Origin: Manihot esculenta
Taxonomy: Eukaryota; Streptophyta; Magnoliopsida; Malpighiales; Euphorbiaceae
DNA length: 64,000 nt
NCBI RefSeq assembly: GCF_001659605.2
Contig: NC_035162.2
Coordinates: 4,111,248 to 4,175,247, forward strand
Direction of reading: 5' to 3'
In this document: piece after piece, positions 13,035-26,499 of the stretch
Layout: each line of letters opens with the position of its first letter
How positions within the stretch are numbered: position 1 is the stretch's first letter
The notes under the pieces: generated by a model
Databases searched by the model: none
What the model was told of the DNA's origin: nothing
What the model saw: the letters and a program-made list of their open reading frames with translations, nothing else
Made by a program: the position numbers and the translations under genes

Positions 13035-13794
13035 GCCGTTCTGTGTATAGCGCTATGGATACGACAGAGAAATGGAAGTCCCATGCCAGACTTCTGGATT
13101 TTGTAGTCCAATGGCTAGAATTTATATATTGCAAGATTGGGCCGCAGCCCACAGATCCAAAATTTTCATTCGCCTCCAAAATCTTAGATTCAGCTAAATC
13201 AGCCCAAGCTCTAAGCGTCCGTTAGAAATCCATAACCCACCATCAATGCACCCGGGCCCAGATATTTAGATATCAAAGGAGAATGTTTTAAAGACATAGA
13301 GAATTTACTCTTTTTTCATTTAATTTTAGATAATAATTTTAGATAATCAACTTTTCAAAATAAAATTGGATGGTTAATTATTATTGTTTGGGTTTTCTAT
13401 AAGTAAATGAATCATTCATTAACTTTTCAGAACATAAGTTGTGTTTCGATTTTCTATAGTAATTTCTCATTTGCAATAAATTTTGCAGTAATTCAAATTA
13501 ATTGATTTTTTTAATAATTTTATCATTTGAAAAAGAAGGAATTAAAATCTCTTAATTTAAAATTATCATTTTAATGAAATTGATATTAGGTATAATTTTA
13601 TAAAAATTCATTTAATATTATATTAAAAATTATTAATATTATATAACATATGTATCCATTAAATTAAAAAAAAGATGTAATAATAAAACTGGCAATTTAA
13701 TTAACCTTCACAACATTTTATAAAAAAAAAAAAAGCACTAATCCGCCATATTTGACAATTCCTACTCTCCCCATCACCAGAAAAGGGGAGAAAG
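13035..13794. other. intergenic DNA between ClpB3 and the MUB gene
   Basis: The part next to ClpB3 (to about 13260) has mixed composition and is probably promoter. The rest is AT-rich with a poly-A tract near 13720–13735. No gene is seen. Confidence 0.5.
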
Positions 13795-14308
13795 TTACTG
13801 CTTTTGACATTTAAGAGGTAGTGCCGACAAACATCTAGAAAGAAGCTTGCGGTTGCAGAATGGAAACATATAACTAATCAAGCCTGTCCAGGGCATGACA
13901 TGATCATCATCCCAATCAAATTTGGCAAGAAAGTTGGGAGCTTTCAATGCTTCAACTTTCAACTTGGTAAAATAATGACCATGGACATAGCTTGAAATAC
14001 AGTTGGATTGTGCAACTATGAGTGATACAACACAACATGACATGAATGTAAAATGAAAAATATGAAATATGCACCAATCTATAATTTTCATCATATAAAT
14101 CTGATATCTAGTTGCATACATACAAGCCGAGTCGAAATCAAACTTAACATTAATCACAGTATACCAAATGGACTGAGGCACGGCTATCTGATGAAAGGCA
14201 AAGAATGGCTCAAAAAAGATGACCCATGATAGATGAACATGATGCCATGGCCTATCACCAATAAGCAATTCACCAGCTTTGTGACTGAACCAGCTCCAAA
14301 CTCTTTAC

Positions 14309-14391
14309 CTGTATAATAAGAGGGGACAAAACCTTTAAGAGCAAAATACCTCAACTGATAAAGAAAGGGATGTCAAGTAACTAAATTTTAC
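14309..14391 (-). other. short intron in the MUB 3' UTR
   Basis: A good donor (atcaag|gtaaaa, intron starting at 14391) and acceptor (tatacag|gtaaag, ending at 14309) define an 83-nt intron. Its exon junction lies about 31 nt after the stop codon, inside the distance usually tolerated by nonsense-mediated decay. Confidence 0.5.
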
Positions 14392-14422
14392 CTTGATGTC
14401 ATCCCTGCTCATGGAGCTGTAG

Positions 14423-16433
14423 TTATAATATAACACAAACACATTTGTTCTGCTTTGATTGTCTGGATGATCTCTTTTCTGCTCCAACAAAAAGTGATGC
14501 AATTCAAATGAGCATTTTTAATGATTATTAACAATTCAACTAAATGCATTTTAAAAGGAAACTAGTAGAAGAATCCATTCAAAAAAAAGCTTTGGAAAAT
14601 GAGAAAAGCCAATGAAATTGTAGGATATGCAGTTGGCAATCGTTAGTGCTTTCCTTTATAAGCTGATCAATAATAGCATGAGTCAAATTATTGTATTAAA
14701 GAAGGTTTTTGGTGGACACACTAATAGAGAATGTCTATTTGCTGTTCCTAGCCCTTTAACATATTCATAAATGACTAAATGGGACCACAAAAATGGAGCC
14801 ATCATTCAGCATAAACTAGAAAGCAGAAGAAAAGAATTGGTTGGATTGCTTTATTAAAACAATAAGAAAAGCTTTTCCTTTGTCCTTTTTTTCCCCCTTT
14901 CAATTTGAAAAACAGACAGTTATTCAAACCAAAGGGGAAGGCTGAGGATCACAGAGACAACCAAGGAAAGATAAATAACATGTAAATTTTGGTTATAGTT
15001 TTCCGACGGTTACAGAGACTATTAGTACCTTTATCCAAGGAAGATGGTTGAACAACTACATGCATGGTTGTAACGCCACCGGGGATATCACAGAGAGGGC
15101 TCCGGCATTCCCCTACTGTTCTGTTGTTCTCCAGTATTTTGCCTGCACTTATTAACTTGAGATCTTTCACTGTCCTTGGACCATGCTCCTTGTCTGTCAA
15201 GCATATATTAATTTAATCATACAAGACAAAGTATAAGGGAAAATCTTAGGTTTACTAGATGATAAGTGCAATGATAAAACAAAGGATAGTTATTTTTAAT
15301 CTAGCGCCAATGAACCGAGAATTGGAAACCACAAAATAACTTTCCAGTTCAGGTTTCCCAGTTCTCAATTAGCTGAAAATTAAAAGGTTGTCTAGGGGCT
15401 ATAAATGGACCTACAATTGACATGCTCACTTCTGGTCGCTCCCTGGTGCTAAGTTATTTCACTTGATAAATAACAACAATATAAAAGCTGAAATTTTGAT
15501 CCAGTGTAGGAGGACTTAGATTTTGACAGGTCTCATCAAATAGCAATACTGAAATCCATTACAGGTCTTCAATGTGCATAGGAATTCAATTCCATACAGT
15601 TCAGTTATTCCCACAGTTGCAAAAAAAACAAAAATAGTTTCATGAAAAGCAAACCATATCACATCATAATCATTAAATGTTCAGGTAACAGACATGCAAA
15701 TTCAACTAAACTATTGCCCATAGTATAAGCACCATAACATGCTTTTATGGCCTACTTGGGTGGTTATCTCAAGTCTGAACAAGCATATAATCAACTTTCA
15801 TAGATTTCATTACAAGTATTTTCTTCTTTTTTTTTTTCTGTCGGCAATCAAATTGCCAAAGGAAATACAGAGAGGAGGCAAAGCAAAAGGGGGATTTTGG
15901 CTCCCCAAGGTCTTCTTCTCTCCATCATTTGCCGCATACTACATGTCTTTCCAAGCATAGTGAGTTCATGCAGTTGTCCTCAAAGGCCAAACCAGAAATC
16001 AAGAATTTCATCAAGAATGCTAATTCAATAAGGCTATCACTAGATTTGATGTCATTATAACATTGTATGGAGCTTTATCCACAGGATGGGTTAGTGCCTA
16101 TATATCCGATTCCATGCCAAGTTTGAGAATTATGACATGTGCAAAGGTTCTCGCTGCTGAGCTTTCACCAGCAAACACAAAATATGACAGAATGATTCTC
16201 GCATCTGAAATTCCACCAATACATGTTGTTCTACTCTATAACATATGTTATTAAAAATAATGATTTTGGAATTGTTCAAAATAAATAGAACTCAACTCAC
16301 CTTTAGGCCATTGAGCGAGAACACTCTCCTTCAAGGTTGAAACACTTGTAGCAGCAGGAAAGGTTTTGGGACCGATATCAGATCCATCAGTCAACCGAAA
16401 CTTGATCTCTAGCTGATCTTGCACCACGGCCAT
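14423..16433 (-). CDS. membrane-anchored ubiquitin-fold protein (MUB1/2-like)
   Basis: Three coding exons on the minus strand (16433–16301, 15193–15029, 14478–14423) join in phase and give 117 residues, the normal size of plant MUBs. The ubiquitin-like beta-grasp fold starts at 'QDQLEIKFRLTDGSDIGP' (5–22) and continues through 'KLISAGKILENN'. The last residues, KQNKCVCVIL, form a CAAX box (CVIL). The terminal Leu points to geranylgeranylation, and the second Cys (CVC) is a likely palmitoylation site. MUBs sit on the plasma membrane and recruit group VI UBC8-type E2 enzymes. I chose the ATG at 16433 rather than the in-frame ATG eight codons upstream because family members begin right before VQDQLEIKF. 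A GAA-repeat leader and probable 5'-UTR intron (donor near 17125, acceptor near 16450) lie upstream. Position next to GAUT and ClpB3 matches Arabidopsis MUB2. Confidence 0.93.
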
Positions 16434-17186
16434 CTTTGAAGAATCACCAATTTCCAACCTAAACTACCCACAAGCCTAGGTAGAATATGTAATCTGAATT
16501 CAATACCACCTAAACTTGCTCCTCACAAGGACAAAGATTTTAACAAAATTTTGAATCGGCAACCCCTGCTAAATTAAAAACAGAAACAGAATAAGGAAAA
16601 GTGATCCTTCAACACATAAAGTTTCAAATATAAGCCACAGAAGCATGGAACTGGAAACTTAGCGTAAAGAAGGAAACACCATAAAAGATTTAGCTATAAT
16701 TTGGGATATCCAGTAATGGAACTTATAACCAAACACGATCACTTAAGTCTATCCACAAACTATATTCTTATACCAATCATGGGTGAAAAAGGGGGAAAGA
16801 GAAGAAACAAAACACCCAAAGTAGCACATTTCACCCAGAAGCAGAGTAGAAACTACAAAACTCCAAGGAATAGCCACAAAAATTACAAAAGCCTCCTACA
16901 GTCCTGAACCGGGTCTAACTTCAAATTAATTCAAACAATTGTTCCCATAGGGAAGATAGTATATTGTAAAATCTCCAACAGCAACTAACAACAGACCATA
17001 AAACGCCACAAATCCCCAGTTGGATACCCTCAATAACACAAAGGTACCTAAAATCCTCAACTTGTTCATCCCCAAACCAATCAAAAGAAGAAAAAAGTCA
17101 AAAGAATTGAAATTCCTAGATAGGGCAGCTTACTTGGCTGTAGAGACGATCTGGGTGAATCTCTCTTTGGTTGAAAAATCCAGGCT

Positions 17187-17216
17187 GAAGAAGAAGAAGA
17201 AGAAGAAGAAGAAGAA
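17187..17216. repeat. (GAA)n microsatellite in the MUB leader
   Basis: About ten GAA units (CTT on the transcribed strand) lie just upstream of the likely 5'-UTR exon of the MUB gene. Trinucleotide tracts like this are common in plant 5' leaders. Confidence 0.8.
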
Positions 17217-17229
17217 AAGTTGATCTGTA

Positions 17230-19764
17230 TATCAGTGGAAAATGGTAAATGGAGATGAAGAGATCAAATAACAACCCAGAAATGAGGCTGTTTCGGAGTT
17301 TTCAAAGTCTTCCAAATCTGTGGTCAATGCTTCCATTCTTGCTTCTCCTAGCAATCTCCTAAGACCATGGAAATAGACAGATATCCCTCTTTTAATACAC
17401 AAACAGTTTTGCAAAATAATAATAATAATACAAAAAACTGACCTTTTTGGCCAGTTTCCCATCATGTTACCTTGTGTTAAAATCACACCATGTATTGTGT
17501 TCCACATAAAATTGTGTAAGCACCATCCTAGCCATTCATCGTGATCAGGATCCACTGCTGCTTTTTACCTTTTTATTCATGCAAGAGTATTAAAAATAAA
17601 TTTAGCATATTTTAATAATAAAATAACTTCTTTCCCCCTTATATGGTGATGCTTGGATATTTTATGAAAAAAATAATTTCTAAGATATTATTATTAATAA
17701 TAGGTTAAAAAGTTTTTTATTATAAATATGAATTAATATCCAACAGAATTAATGCAGTTAATAAAAATGGAAAATTGAGATTTTATTCTGATACTGAATG
17801 CATCAAATCAATTAAAAAAATAGGCTTTTAAAATCATGAACCGAAGTTTCTTATAATAAATATGAATAAATGAATGTGAATGAACTAGTTTTTAATTTGA
17901 CTGAAATTTAGCGTAATTGATTGTAAGAATGCAACTAGATATCACTAATCAGAGACATTTTGGCAATAGTTTGTTGTCCAGATTATAATGACAGATGTTG
18001 GGCCCATCCAAGGTATGATTAGAAATTGTCAGAACTGAAGGCAGCCATGCTGAAGAGAGTTTCTCTTCTGAATATAGAAGTTGAGTTTTCATGTCATGTG
18101 AACTCTGACCAAGGATTTGTGGGACCCTATCGAGCCAGATCTACCTCATCCAGAGGACAATGTCAAATAAAAATTGCAATTCCGTTCGCTGGTGCCCGCC
18201 TGCCGCCTTCCTTGTACTTGCGACAACAGGATTTTATGCTAGACGGTGCTATTTCCATTTGCTGACCTGTATTATATTTACTTTTTTTTTTTAATCAAAA
18301 TTTAGCGAACAGATTAATAATTTCTCTCCTCTTGCATAATCTTACAAAAGATATATCGAGAAGTTTGAACTTGAAATTTCTATATTTTTTAATCCTTACA
18401 CATTAAGGGTGAAGGAAGAACAACATTCATTTAAATTGACAAGGAAATGGAAGAACCCATCAGATTCTTCCATTTGGAATTTTGCTAAGATCAACTGATA
18501 TCTTTTATGTCATTATTATAACTAAATGACAGGAGTCCAATTAATTTACTGATTTAACAATGACAAAAGCACAAATACAAAAAGAAGCTCCAATAAGATA
18601 AGCAGGAATGTGTTAGGCACAAGAAACCCTCTACCTTGAAAGAATTCAGAAACAACAAATTCTGCTGTTGGATGCATAAAGACAGAAAATTATAGCAAAT
18701 GAGTTCCTTGTCATCAACTTAGGAAATTGCAAGAACAACTTTAGCTGTTGCAAAGACATTGTTATCAAAATCTCTCACTCTGTGATTATGATTATATCTT
18801 CTCAAGCGTATAAAAGGCTACTCTGGCGGACATCCAATCTCTCACCTCTAGCGTTTACGCTGACATTATTCGATGATGGAGGTTGGTGTTGGTCAACGAA
18901 TAGGAGCCAGAATCTGTGTGCAAAACCATGGGCTGCCAAGGCATATATTAATGTTAATATTACTTGTTCTGTAAGTGAAATAATTGATCTAGAGAAATAC
19001 GAGTTCAAATTCCAACATGAGCTGAAAAAATTTTGAGAACGAAAGGAGGGAAATAAGCTGTTCTACAATTTTTCAGTGTCCATTTTGATAACATCACTGA
19101 AGCCATAATGAGAAGTTTGAAAAGAATTTCCTGCACATTTTAAATGTATATCGTGAATCGTACAAAACGAATACTGATATAGAACCTAAAAATAGTTCCC
19201 CAATTCAGTGGGATCTGTAACCAAGCAATCTCCATTACCTACTCCTAAATTTCACCTTCATGATATCGAAGTAAAAGCCAAAAGGAAAGGAACATACTAA
19301 CAAAAATGAAACAACAGGAGAACAAAACAATGAAGGGAATGCAGCAGCCCTCACAAAAGTCCCATCCTAGGTTTCCTCTTCCTTGCACTAATCAGCATGA
19401 TGTATTGAAATATTCACTTTGTATATATCGCTTTATTCAAAAATATACGAGCTGAGAAATTGGGTTAGACTTCCGGTAGGAAGACTATCCTCTTCCCCAA
19501 CCAAATATATGATGGATTGCTATGTTACAGATCGAAAGAATGAATCTCATGCGCGAGCCAGTGATGCAGGCCTTCTCGAGCAATGGTGCGACGGATGACA
19601 GTGAATTTAGACCTGTAACACTGCCCTTGACAAAATTCTGCTTCTCGTCTCAAATAGATCTCAACAAAATTCTGAGCCCTCAAACAACTGTCGTGACTGA
19701 AAATCACTTGCATCATTTCTTGTTCCAATTCTAGTTTCTACCAGCTATGACCTATGATTGATCA
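17230..19764. other. MUB upstream region and GAUT downstream region
   Basis: No gene is recognisable. 17230–17560 and 18020–18260 are less AT-rich, with short open frames but no family signature. 17560–17900 is AT-rich. 19040–19764 is probably the 3' UTR and flank of the GAUT gene. Confidence 0.45.
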
Positions 19765-22700
19765 CTATGATTCCATGATGTGGCAGTTCCTTATAAAATC
19801 ATTGGAGTAATTGACGTGCTTAGTCCAAAATGGTCGGAGATGCTCAAAGCCAATCTGCAGCCACGGTTTTGACTGGCCATTGTAGTGAATAACAGCAGCC
19901 TTTTTCACATTCTCTATGTTGGTGTTATTCTGATAACCCAAGCCGAGCATATGCCAAGATGGGTCGATCGGTTGAACATGACCTTTAAATGCTATTAAAG
20001 CTGGTGGTAGGGTACCAAGCTTCCACATTGTCAGGTTTGACTTCAAGTTCTGCACAGAAAACCATTGATATGCAATTTATGATAAAAAATAAATAGGCAT
20101 TTATAAAGACAACCCAAAAGAAATATATGAACATTTGAGAAATCCTGAACATGCATTCCAGTGGCATATTTTTATTAAATATTCCACCAACCTACCAAGA
20201 GAGGATGCGAGATTTGGGAAGTGCAACATTTTCTGAAACTACTAAGAAAAACAACACAAAGTAATATACATCTTGCATACTTAATTACCAGTAACAGAAA
20301 CAAGAAAATAACTTCCAGCATGTGCATGGCATGGCTGTGGTCAAGTAGATAGAGAAAAAATTAATAGTGGTAGAAGAATATTGGCAATTTTGAGATTCAT
20401 TTTCATGGAGGAAGTGCCCTGGACTCTCTAGATCAGACCAATGATAAATCATTTGCAACAGGTGAATTTTCAGCTCTGTTGTCTTAATCCTCAATATACA
20501 CCCATGAAAAGGTGAATAAAGAAGGCAAAAATAAAAAAAATAAAAATGGGCAGGAGAAGAGTAGCAAAGTCCGTACCTCCTTCAACCAGGAATGGTAGGT
20601 TTCTCTTATATTTGTTTTCCTCCAAGCACAGAGATCAAATATGTTCATCCCATAGGCCCATGCACATTCATTAGGGTCCAAACTTTTTGCAATGAGGGGA
20701 TGAGAAAAGTTGAAGTAGTTTTTGAAATACTTGGACATTACCCACTCATCTTCACCTTTACAAGTTTCAACAGCTCCATTAACCTTTCCCTCAAGGTCAA
20801 TTTCCCAAAGTGGAGACAAATCACGCTGGATGACAACATCATCATCTAAGAAGACCACCTTGTCAAGGTTCGGAAAAAGCTGTTGAATATACATAATTAG
20901 AATAACAATATTTGGAGCAAAGATGAAATAAATAAAGATCGAATGAAATAGAATCCAAAAAAAAAAATTACAACACACCCATGTCCACCCTCACTGACGC
21001 AAGAGATTATAATATTCAAATTACAGGAACCAAAACCAGTGTCCTTAAAATAAAAACAGCAAGATATTATAGTCAGCAAAATCAATTTTAGTGTTTTCTT
21101 CTTGATAAATCATACTACATCTCACATCTTATCCATACACGACTTAGTATAGCTGAAAAACACCATGCTTTATTAGTATAAACTTAATTAGCATGAGGCA
21201 ATTTCAGTATATTCACATTATCCCTCTACATACAAATTCAATGTCCATGCCCATGACAACCCCAGGCTCCTTGAGAAGTATATCAAACATATTTTTATGA
21301 CGTATAAACTAGAATTCTCAGAAACCCATTTTTAATGACAGATGTTAGTCCTCATTAATGACCAACAGTAAATCCACCCACAGAGTAACTACTCAAAGGC
21401 AGAGTCTTGTATCAAGTAATCAAGCATCACAAGTCTTTTTCCCCTGTTCAGTTTTTCGCCTTTCAGTCAGCAGTTCATTATGGCAACCCATAGTACATGC
21501 CATTCTAGACCCCTGGTAAAGTCAAATGAAATGTTGTACAATCTCTCTGATTACCTCAGGTAAATATATGCGGAGATGGTTGAGCAGGGATATGTACTTT
21601 GGACTTCTAGACTGCAACTTTGAAGCAAACATTCGTGGAGTTGTAGTACTGGGATTGGCACCTGCAATGTGATTTCCATGGTAGTAATTCCTGATACCGT
21701 TATGGTTCTCTACAGCTTCAAGTACTGGAACATTCTCCCTCGTTAACCAGTCAAACTGGTGCACACCTTTGACTTCAACAATAGCAGGGAACACAGAATT
21801 TAGTGCAAACCATGAATGCATACCCGCATAAGTTTTCTTGTCAGTAATTACATGAAATACTATCTTTTCAGGTTTTAGAGATGATTGGACAGTAGAAGTA
21901 ACCACAACTGAAGCAGCTAAAATGTTATCAGTGGACAAAACGAAGTGATGGTAAGAGTTGTCAGAAAGCAAAGGAAGCAACTCTGGAGATGGCAATTGTT
22001 TGCGTGCATGAGCATTGGAGGAATATTCATCAGTCAAACGTAGTGAGAGACAGTGGATGCCTTTTGGAATGGAACTTGCGGCAAAGTGTTTGTTCATCAG
22101 CTCTGCAAATTTAGATTCCCTGATTTCCCTTTCAAACTTCTCCAACTGTGCCAAAAAGGAAAGGCATTAGTTGGCAATCATCCTGTTAACCCTCCATTGA
22201 CACTTCTCCTCTCCTATTTTCTTTCTTAGGAGGTAACTTCATTCTGTAAGTTTATTTATTTATTTAACAGCAGTGAGGACATGGACAACTAGAATCAAGA
22301 CAAAAAAAAGTATACACATATATATGAAATATTGAATTGATCCACCAATTAATCAGCCAGTTGGTTTAACAAGTTACAAATATAGACAGAGAACAAAGAT
22401 ACAACTTTAAATATGACAAGCATAGAAAGATCTAAAGCTAGATATTCAGTTACCCACCAATATTAGCACTCATGTTTCTAACATTTAGGCTTCAACAAAG
22501 TAAAACAACCAAGTAAAGATTCATTTACAAAGATTATGGAATATGGACTCATTCAGCTTGGGGCACTTGGGTCAGGACGTTGAGCTCCCTAGGAGTTGCA
22601 CCAGCAAACATCGTAAAATCTCAAAAAAGGAAATACAGATAAAATAAAGTCAAAAGAAAAGGAGAAAAATAAACATAATCTGCTATCTTCCAGGTAAAAA

Positions 22701-23021
22701 ATTGCAACAATATTTTCTTCAAGAAACCAGTAAAAAAAAATTCAAGATACCCAATTTAGTTAAAGATAAAATAAAGAAGATAATATCAGTAATTTTCTGA
22801 TTGACATAGGGATTTCTATACTAAGTAAGGAAGAAGATAGCCCAGTGACCACGTAACTAATGATAGAAAAGATGTCAGTAAATTTTCTGACAGATAGAGA
22901 TGTATTAAACAATGACTCTCAAGACAAATGCACTAGGTCCCCAAATTCAGACCACTCATTTATGGAAGTATCCAAGAAACAGCAAGTTAGATAAGAAATT
23001 CTGAGGATGACCACACACACA

Positions 23022-23057
<36 letters not shown>

Positions 23058-25924
23058 CATCAAAGAAGTGGTATGTCAAGAAATTTGCCCAATATCATAG
23101 AGAAGAAAAGTTGTGGACAACTGGACAATCTCAATTGGACTGGCACAACTAAGAGATTTATAGAAATACAATTTACAAAGAAGAACATACAGAAAGCATA
23201 TTGAGGAAAAGTTATAACAACATACTTAAAAATTAACATTATCTACAAAACCACAAATCAGGCAATAATTTGGCAAATGAGCTTGAGGTAAGGTCCACAA
23301 AGCTCCTCCAATATATCATTACCTACAGATCCTACGAATCAGGCACTGAAACAGACTAGCTCGATAATTCTATATACATGAATAAACATAACTTGCATAA
23401 ATATAAGTTGGAAAGAAAATGCAGTGTATCACCACAAAGCAAACAATAAAAGCATGAAAATTAAGAAATGAAATGCAATATTAAATATATATGACATGCA
23501 AGTAAGTTCAACCAACTATACATGGGATGTAAATCAGCTTGTCAAAATTCAAACTTTCTAAGCCAAAAACCATCTAAACACTCAAAACGAGATAGATATT
23601 GAGAGAGAAAACAGATCTTATCAATTAATGTGAAGACATCTAAATCTTCATCTTATCATATTCATCATTTGCGATACTTGGGCTATTGATAAACCAAAAT
23701 GGCCCAAGCAAACAATTTTGATCTGTTCCCTTCAGGAAAATCATGACATAAGGCATGTAAAGGAGAAAACTTTGAATATCTTTTCCACTCCATCTTCCCA
23801 TCTTGGTTTTGCAAAGAAAAAGACAGTGCTACTAAGGTAGCACCAAAATATACATGTTCCCCAAATATCTTTCCCACAGTATAAAGATCATGATCAACAA
23901 AAGGCACAAACCTAAAGTTTAAAAATAGGTTCTTTCTAATTTCTATCTAGCCTGTGCAGTCAGTTAGGACCTAAATCAATAACAATGGCAGTTCAAAACA
24001 ACATAAAAAAAGTGCAGTTAGCAGATGCTCAGTACAAAGACGCTACCCCAGTATTCCAACCTACTCCCCCCCCCCAAAAAAAAAAAAAAAGAATCCCAAT
24101 TCCCAGGAAAAAGAAAACAAACACTTGAGCATATAAATCTACACTATAAAACATGAAACATACCATAGCCCTCAGCATGAAAGCAAATGTTTTTGCATCA
24201 TACTGGTTGCTTTTCATTTCAGACACAAGTTGGTTATAAGAATCTGGGAGCTTTAGACCATCTGGGATTTCCTCATGGTTTACTTGATTGAGAATCTTGT
24301 AAAAGTCTTTAACCAGCATATGCTGCATCATTGCCAACAGTAAAAGATTTCAGCTTATTGAATAGATTAACAAACTAGGGTCCAGGAATTTATGCAAAAG
24401 TATGAGTTTGATGTCATCTGACAAAACATAAAGGGAAGAGTTATTTACCCCTGAATCATCCACTCTGCCAAGAAGCCTTGGTCCCAGTCGCCTACCTAAA
24501 CAATCTGAATCAAAGATGAATGATAAGAAAGCAGAATAGGTCCTCAAATACACAGAAGAAGCACATTGAAAGAGAATTCTAGAGCCTGATCCTAAAGATA
24601 GAGATGCACAGTAACAGATTAAAGTTTGGAACCGGAAAAAGAAGCTATATCAACAAAGGAACTTCTGGAAGACAATTGAACTGATGCATGCAGATGAGTG
24701 AAAAACAATTTTCACAAGATGTGGTTAATAAGGACCAAACTCCACTCAGAACTTCTTTGCAAATATTGTAAATTAGGTATTGAAACCACCCATTAACCAA
24801 CCAATCAAACTATAATTCCATAATAAACTGTTGACATAGAAAATAACACAAGCAAAATCCATCAAATAAACTTTAATATTTAGCTTAACAATTGGAACCT
24901 AATCTCCCAGCATTTGGTATTAAGAATTTGGAAAACCATCACAAATCACTTACTAGGAAAAGCCCCACGGGTTTAAAACAAAAGATGCTGCACATACACA
25001 AAATGTAATATGCATAGATTGAGATTCTACTATGAATTAATCATGCCAAACACAAGAATTCAAATACAATTCATGAATCAAATGAATAAATTCAGGTACA
25101 GAACACTACTGGGCAACAAATAAAGTAGGGATAACATATTAAGTAAACAAATCACAATTAAAGGAATACAGCTTATGTATATGCATTTCTGCACATTTAT
25201 TAGCAAAGAAAACGAGTTATCAGGATGACAGAATAAAGTTTGGGATATTACATGCAGAACCATTACATGAACATAACAAGCACAAACCTGTGATCTATTA
25301 ATGTCTAAGGGTCGTACAAGAGTGCAATAAAATATTACATAACACGGTAATTTGCGGGTCAAAGACAAATCGAATCAGAACAGGATCCATTCATCAGATA
25401 ACAATCACAAACAAACATATAGGTACATAGACAGTATAGATATTCATAGATGAACAACGAGAAATAAGGAAATACGAATTGAAAACTAATACAGGACAAG
25501 TTAACTCTCTCATATGTGGATAATAATCACAAACCCAAAACAATCAAGATCCATCCAAGGCTTAACAATACATTTGAATTTTTTGGAAAAAAAAAATGAA
25601 TATACACATGCATAAAGAGAAAAATAAACCATGGAAAGGTGAATTATAATAATAATAACAATAACAATAATGAATAAGAAGAAGAATAAAGAAAAAAAAA
25701 GAGGTACCAAATGAAGAGCACTTGTTGACACCTTCAAGGGTAACAAGAGCGGTGAGAATGAAGACAAAGGGCAACAAGAAAGCGAGAATGAGGATGGTAT
25801 GGAAAAGGGTTCGATAAGATATGTGGCGAGCTGCGACCTTGATCTTCATCAAGTCAATAAATCCATTGCTGCTGCTGCTCGATATCGTGATGCTTCTCAT
25901 GCTAGGCGAGATGTGAAGCTGCAT
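19765..25924 (-). CDS. galacturonosyltransferase, GAUT13/GAUT14-like (GT8)
   Basis: Six exons on the minus strand: 25924–25708, 24504–24449, 24322–24164, 22145–21555, 20879–20577 and 20049–19765. They join in frame to give 536 residues, matching the roughly 532 of Arabidopsis GAUT13/14. It is a type II Golgi protein with a short basic cytosolic tail and one membrane segment at about 41–62 (FHTILILAFLLPFVFILTAL), then a stem. The GT8 catalytic domain carries the metal-binding LDDDVVIQ motif (352–359) and the closing HYNGQSKPW motif (497–505). GAUT clade enzymes transfer galacturonate from UDP-GalA in homogalacturonan or related pectin/xylan synthesis. The substrate of this subgroup is inferred from the family only. 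The N-terminus (MQLHISPSMRSITIS) closely matches the GAUT12–14 subclade in my memory. No lesion is seen. The final intron-free 3' exon ends NCHIMES. Confidence 0.95.
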
Positions 25925-25956
25925 ATTCCTCTCCTGTGCAGCCCACCACCACTATC

Positions 25957-26244
25957 CTAGCAGTACCACCTCCACAACGATAAAGTATCAGCTGCTTGAC
26001 TCCTTCCAATCCCAATAATGCCCGACCAACCATCAGATCCACGCCCGTTGTTATCCAATCTTTCTATTCCTTTCTGAGATCCACCACTACCGTTTCTTTT
26101 CTGGATTTTCCTCCTACTGAAGCTATTTTCTCGTCTTTGTGGTTTTCTCAATGACCACATTGGAGATTTGGCTAACAGCAATATGGGTATTTTTTCCAAT
26201 ACCCAAGAAACCAAAGATTTAATTAAAGAATCGATTAAAATCAA
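25957..26244 (-). other. upstream ORF in the GAUT leader
   Basis: An ATG-initiated 95-codon frame ends 32 bp before the GAUT start codon. The DNA around 26340–26450 is a CT-rich strand (minus-strand sense) typical of plant transcription start regions, so this frame is probably inside the mRNA leader. Additional short upstream ATGs occur near 26308 within a ccata tandem repeat. The predicted peptide is basic and Ser/Arg-rich with no known domain. Translation is inference. Confidence 0.35.
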
Positions 26245-26499
26245 TATAGGGCAAATGGGTTGATTGCTTTTTTCTTCAAATCATATCATACCATACCATA
26301 CCATTACCATGGATCAAAAGCAGAAAGAGAGGCAGAAACCAAAGGAAAGAGGAGAGGAGGGAAAAAAAGAAGAATTGGGTTTTTTTTCTTGTTTTTGCTA
26401 TTCTCTCCTTTCTTGCTCGCTTTTCTCTCTCTCTCTTTGATGGGTGTATCGTGCGATCTAATTTCCTCTTTTTTGAAAATTATTAAATAAATAAAACTC

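Noticed and set aside
13795..14268. 157-codon minus-strand frame downstream of the MUB stop
   Set aside because: It lies in the MUB 3' UTR, is rich in aromatic and Cys residues without domain pattern, and is explained as untranslated sequence after a 3' UTR intron.
18950..19035. tRNA- or SINE-like B-box (gagttcaaattcc)
   Set aside because: No matching A-box, poly-A tail or target duplication was found.
25510..25767. Hydrophobic minus-strand frame next to GAUT exon 1
   Set aside because: It is an alternate frame through exon 1 and T-rich intron 1; the exon 1 frame starting at 25924 matches the GAUT family.
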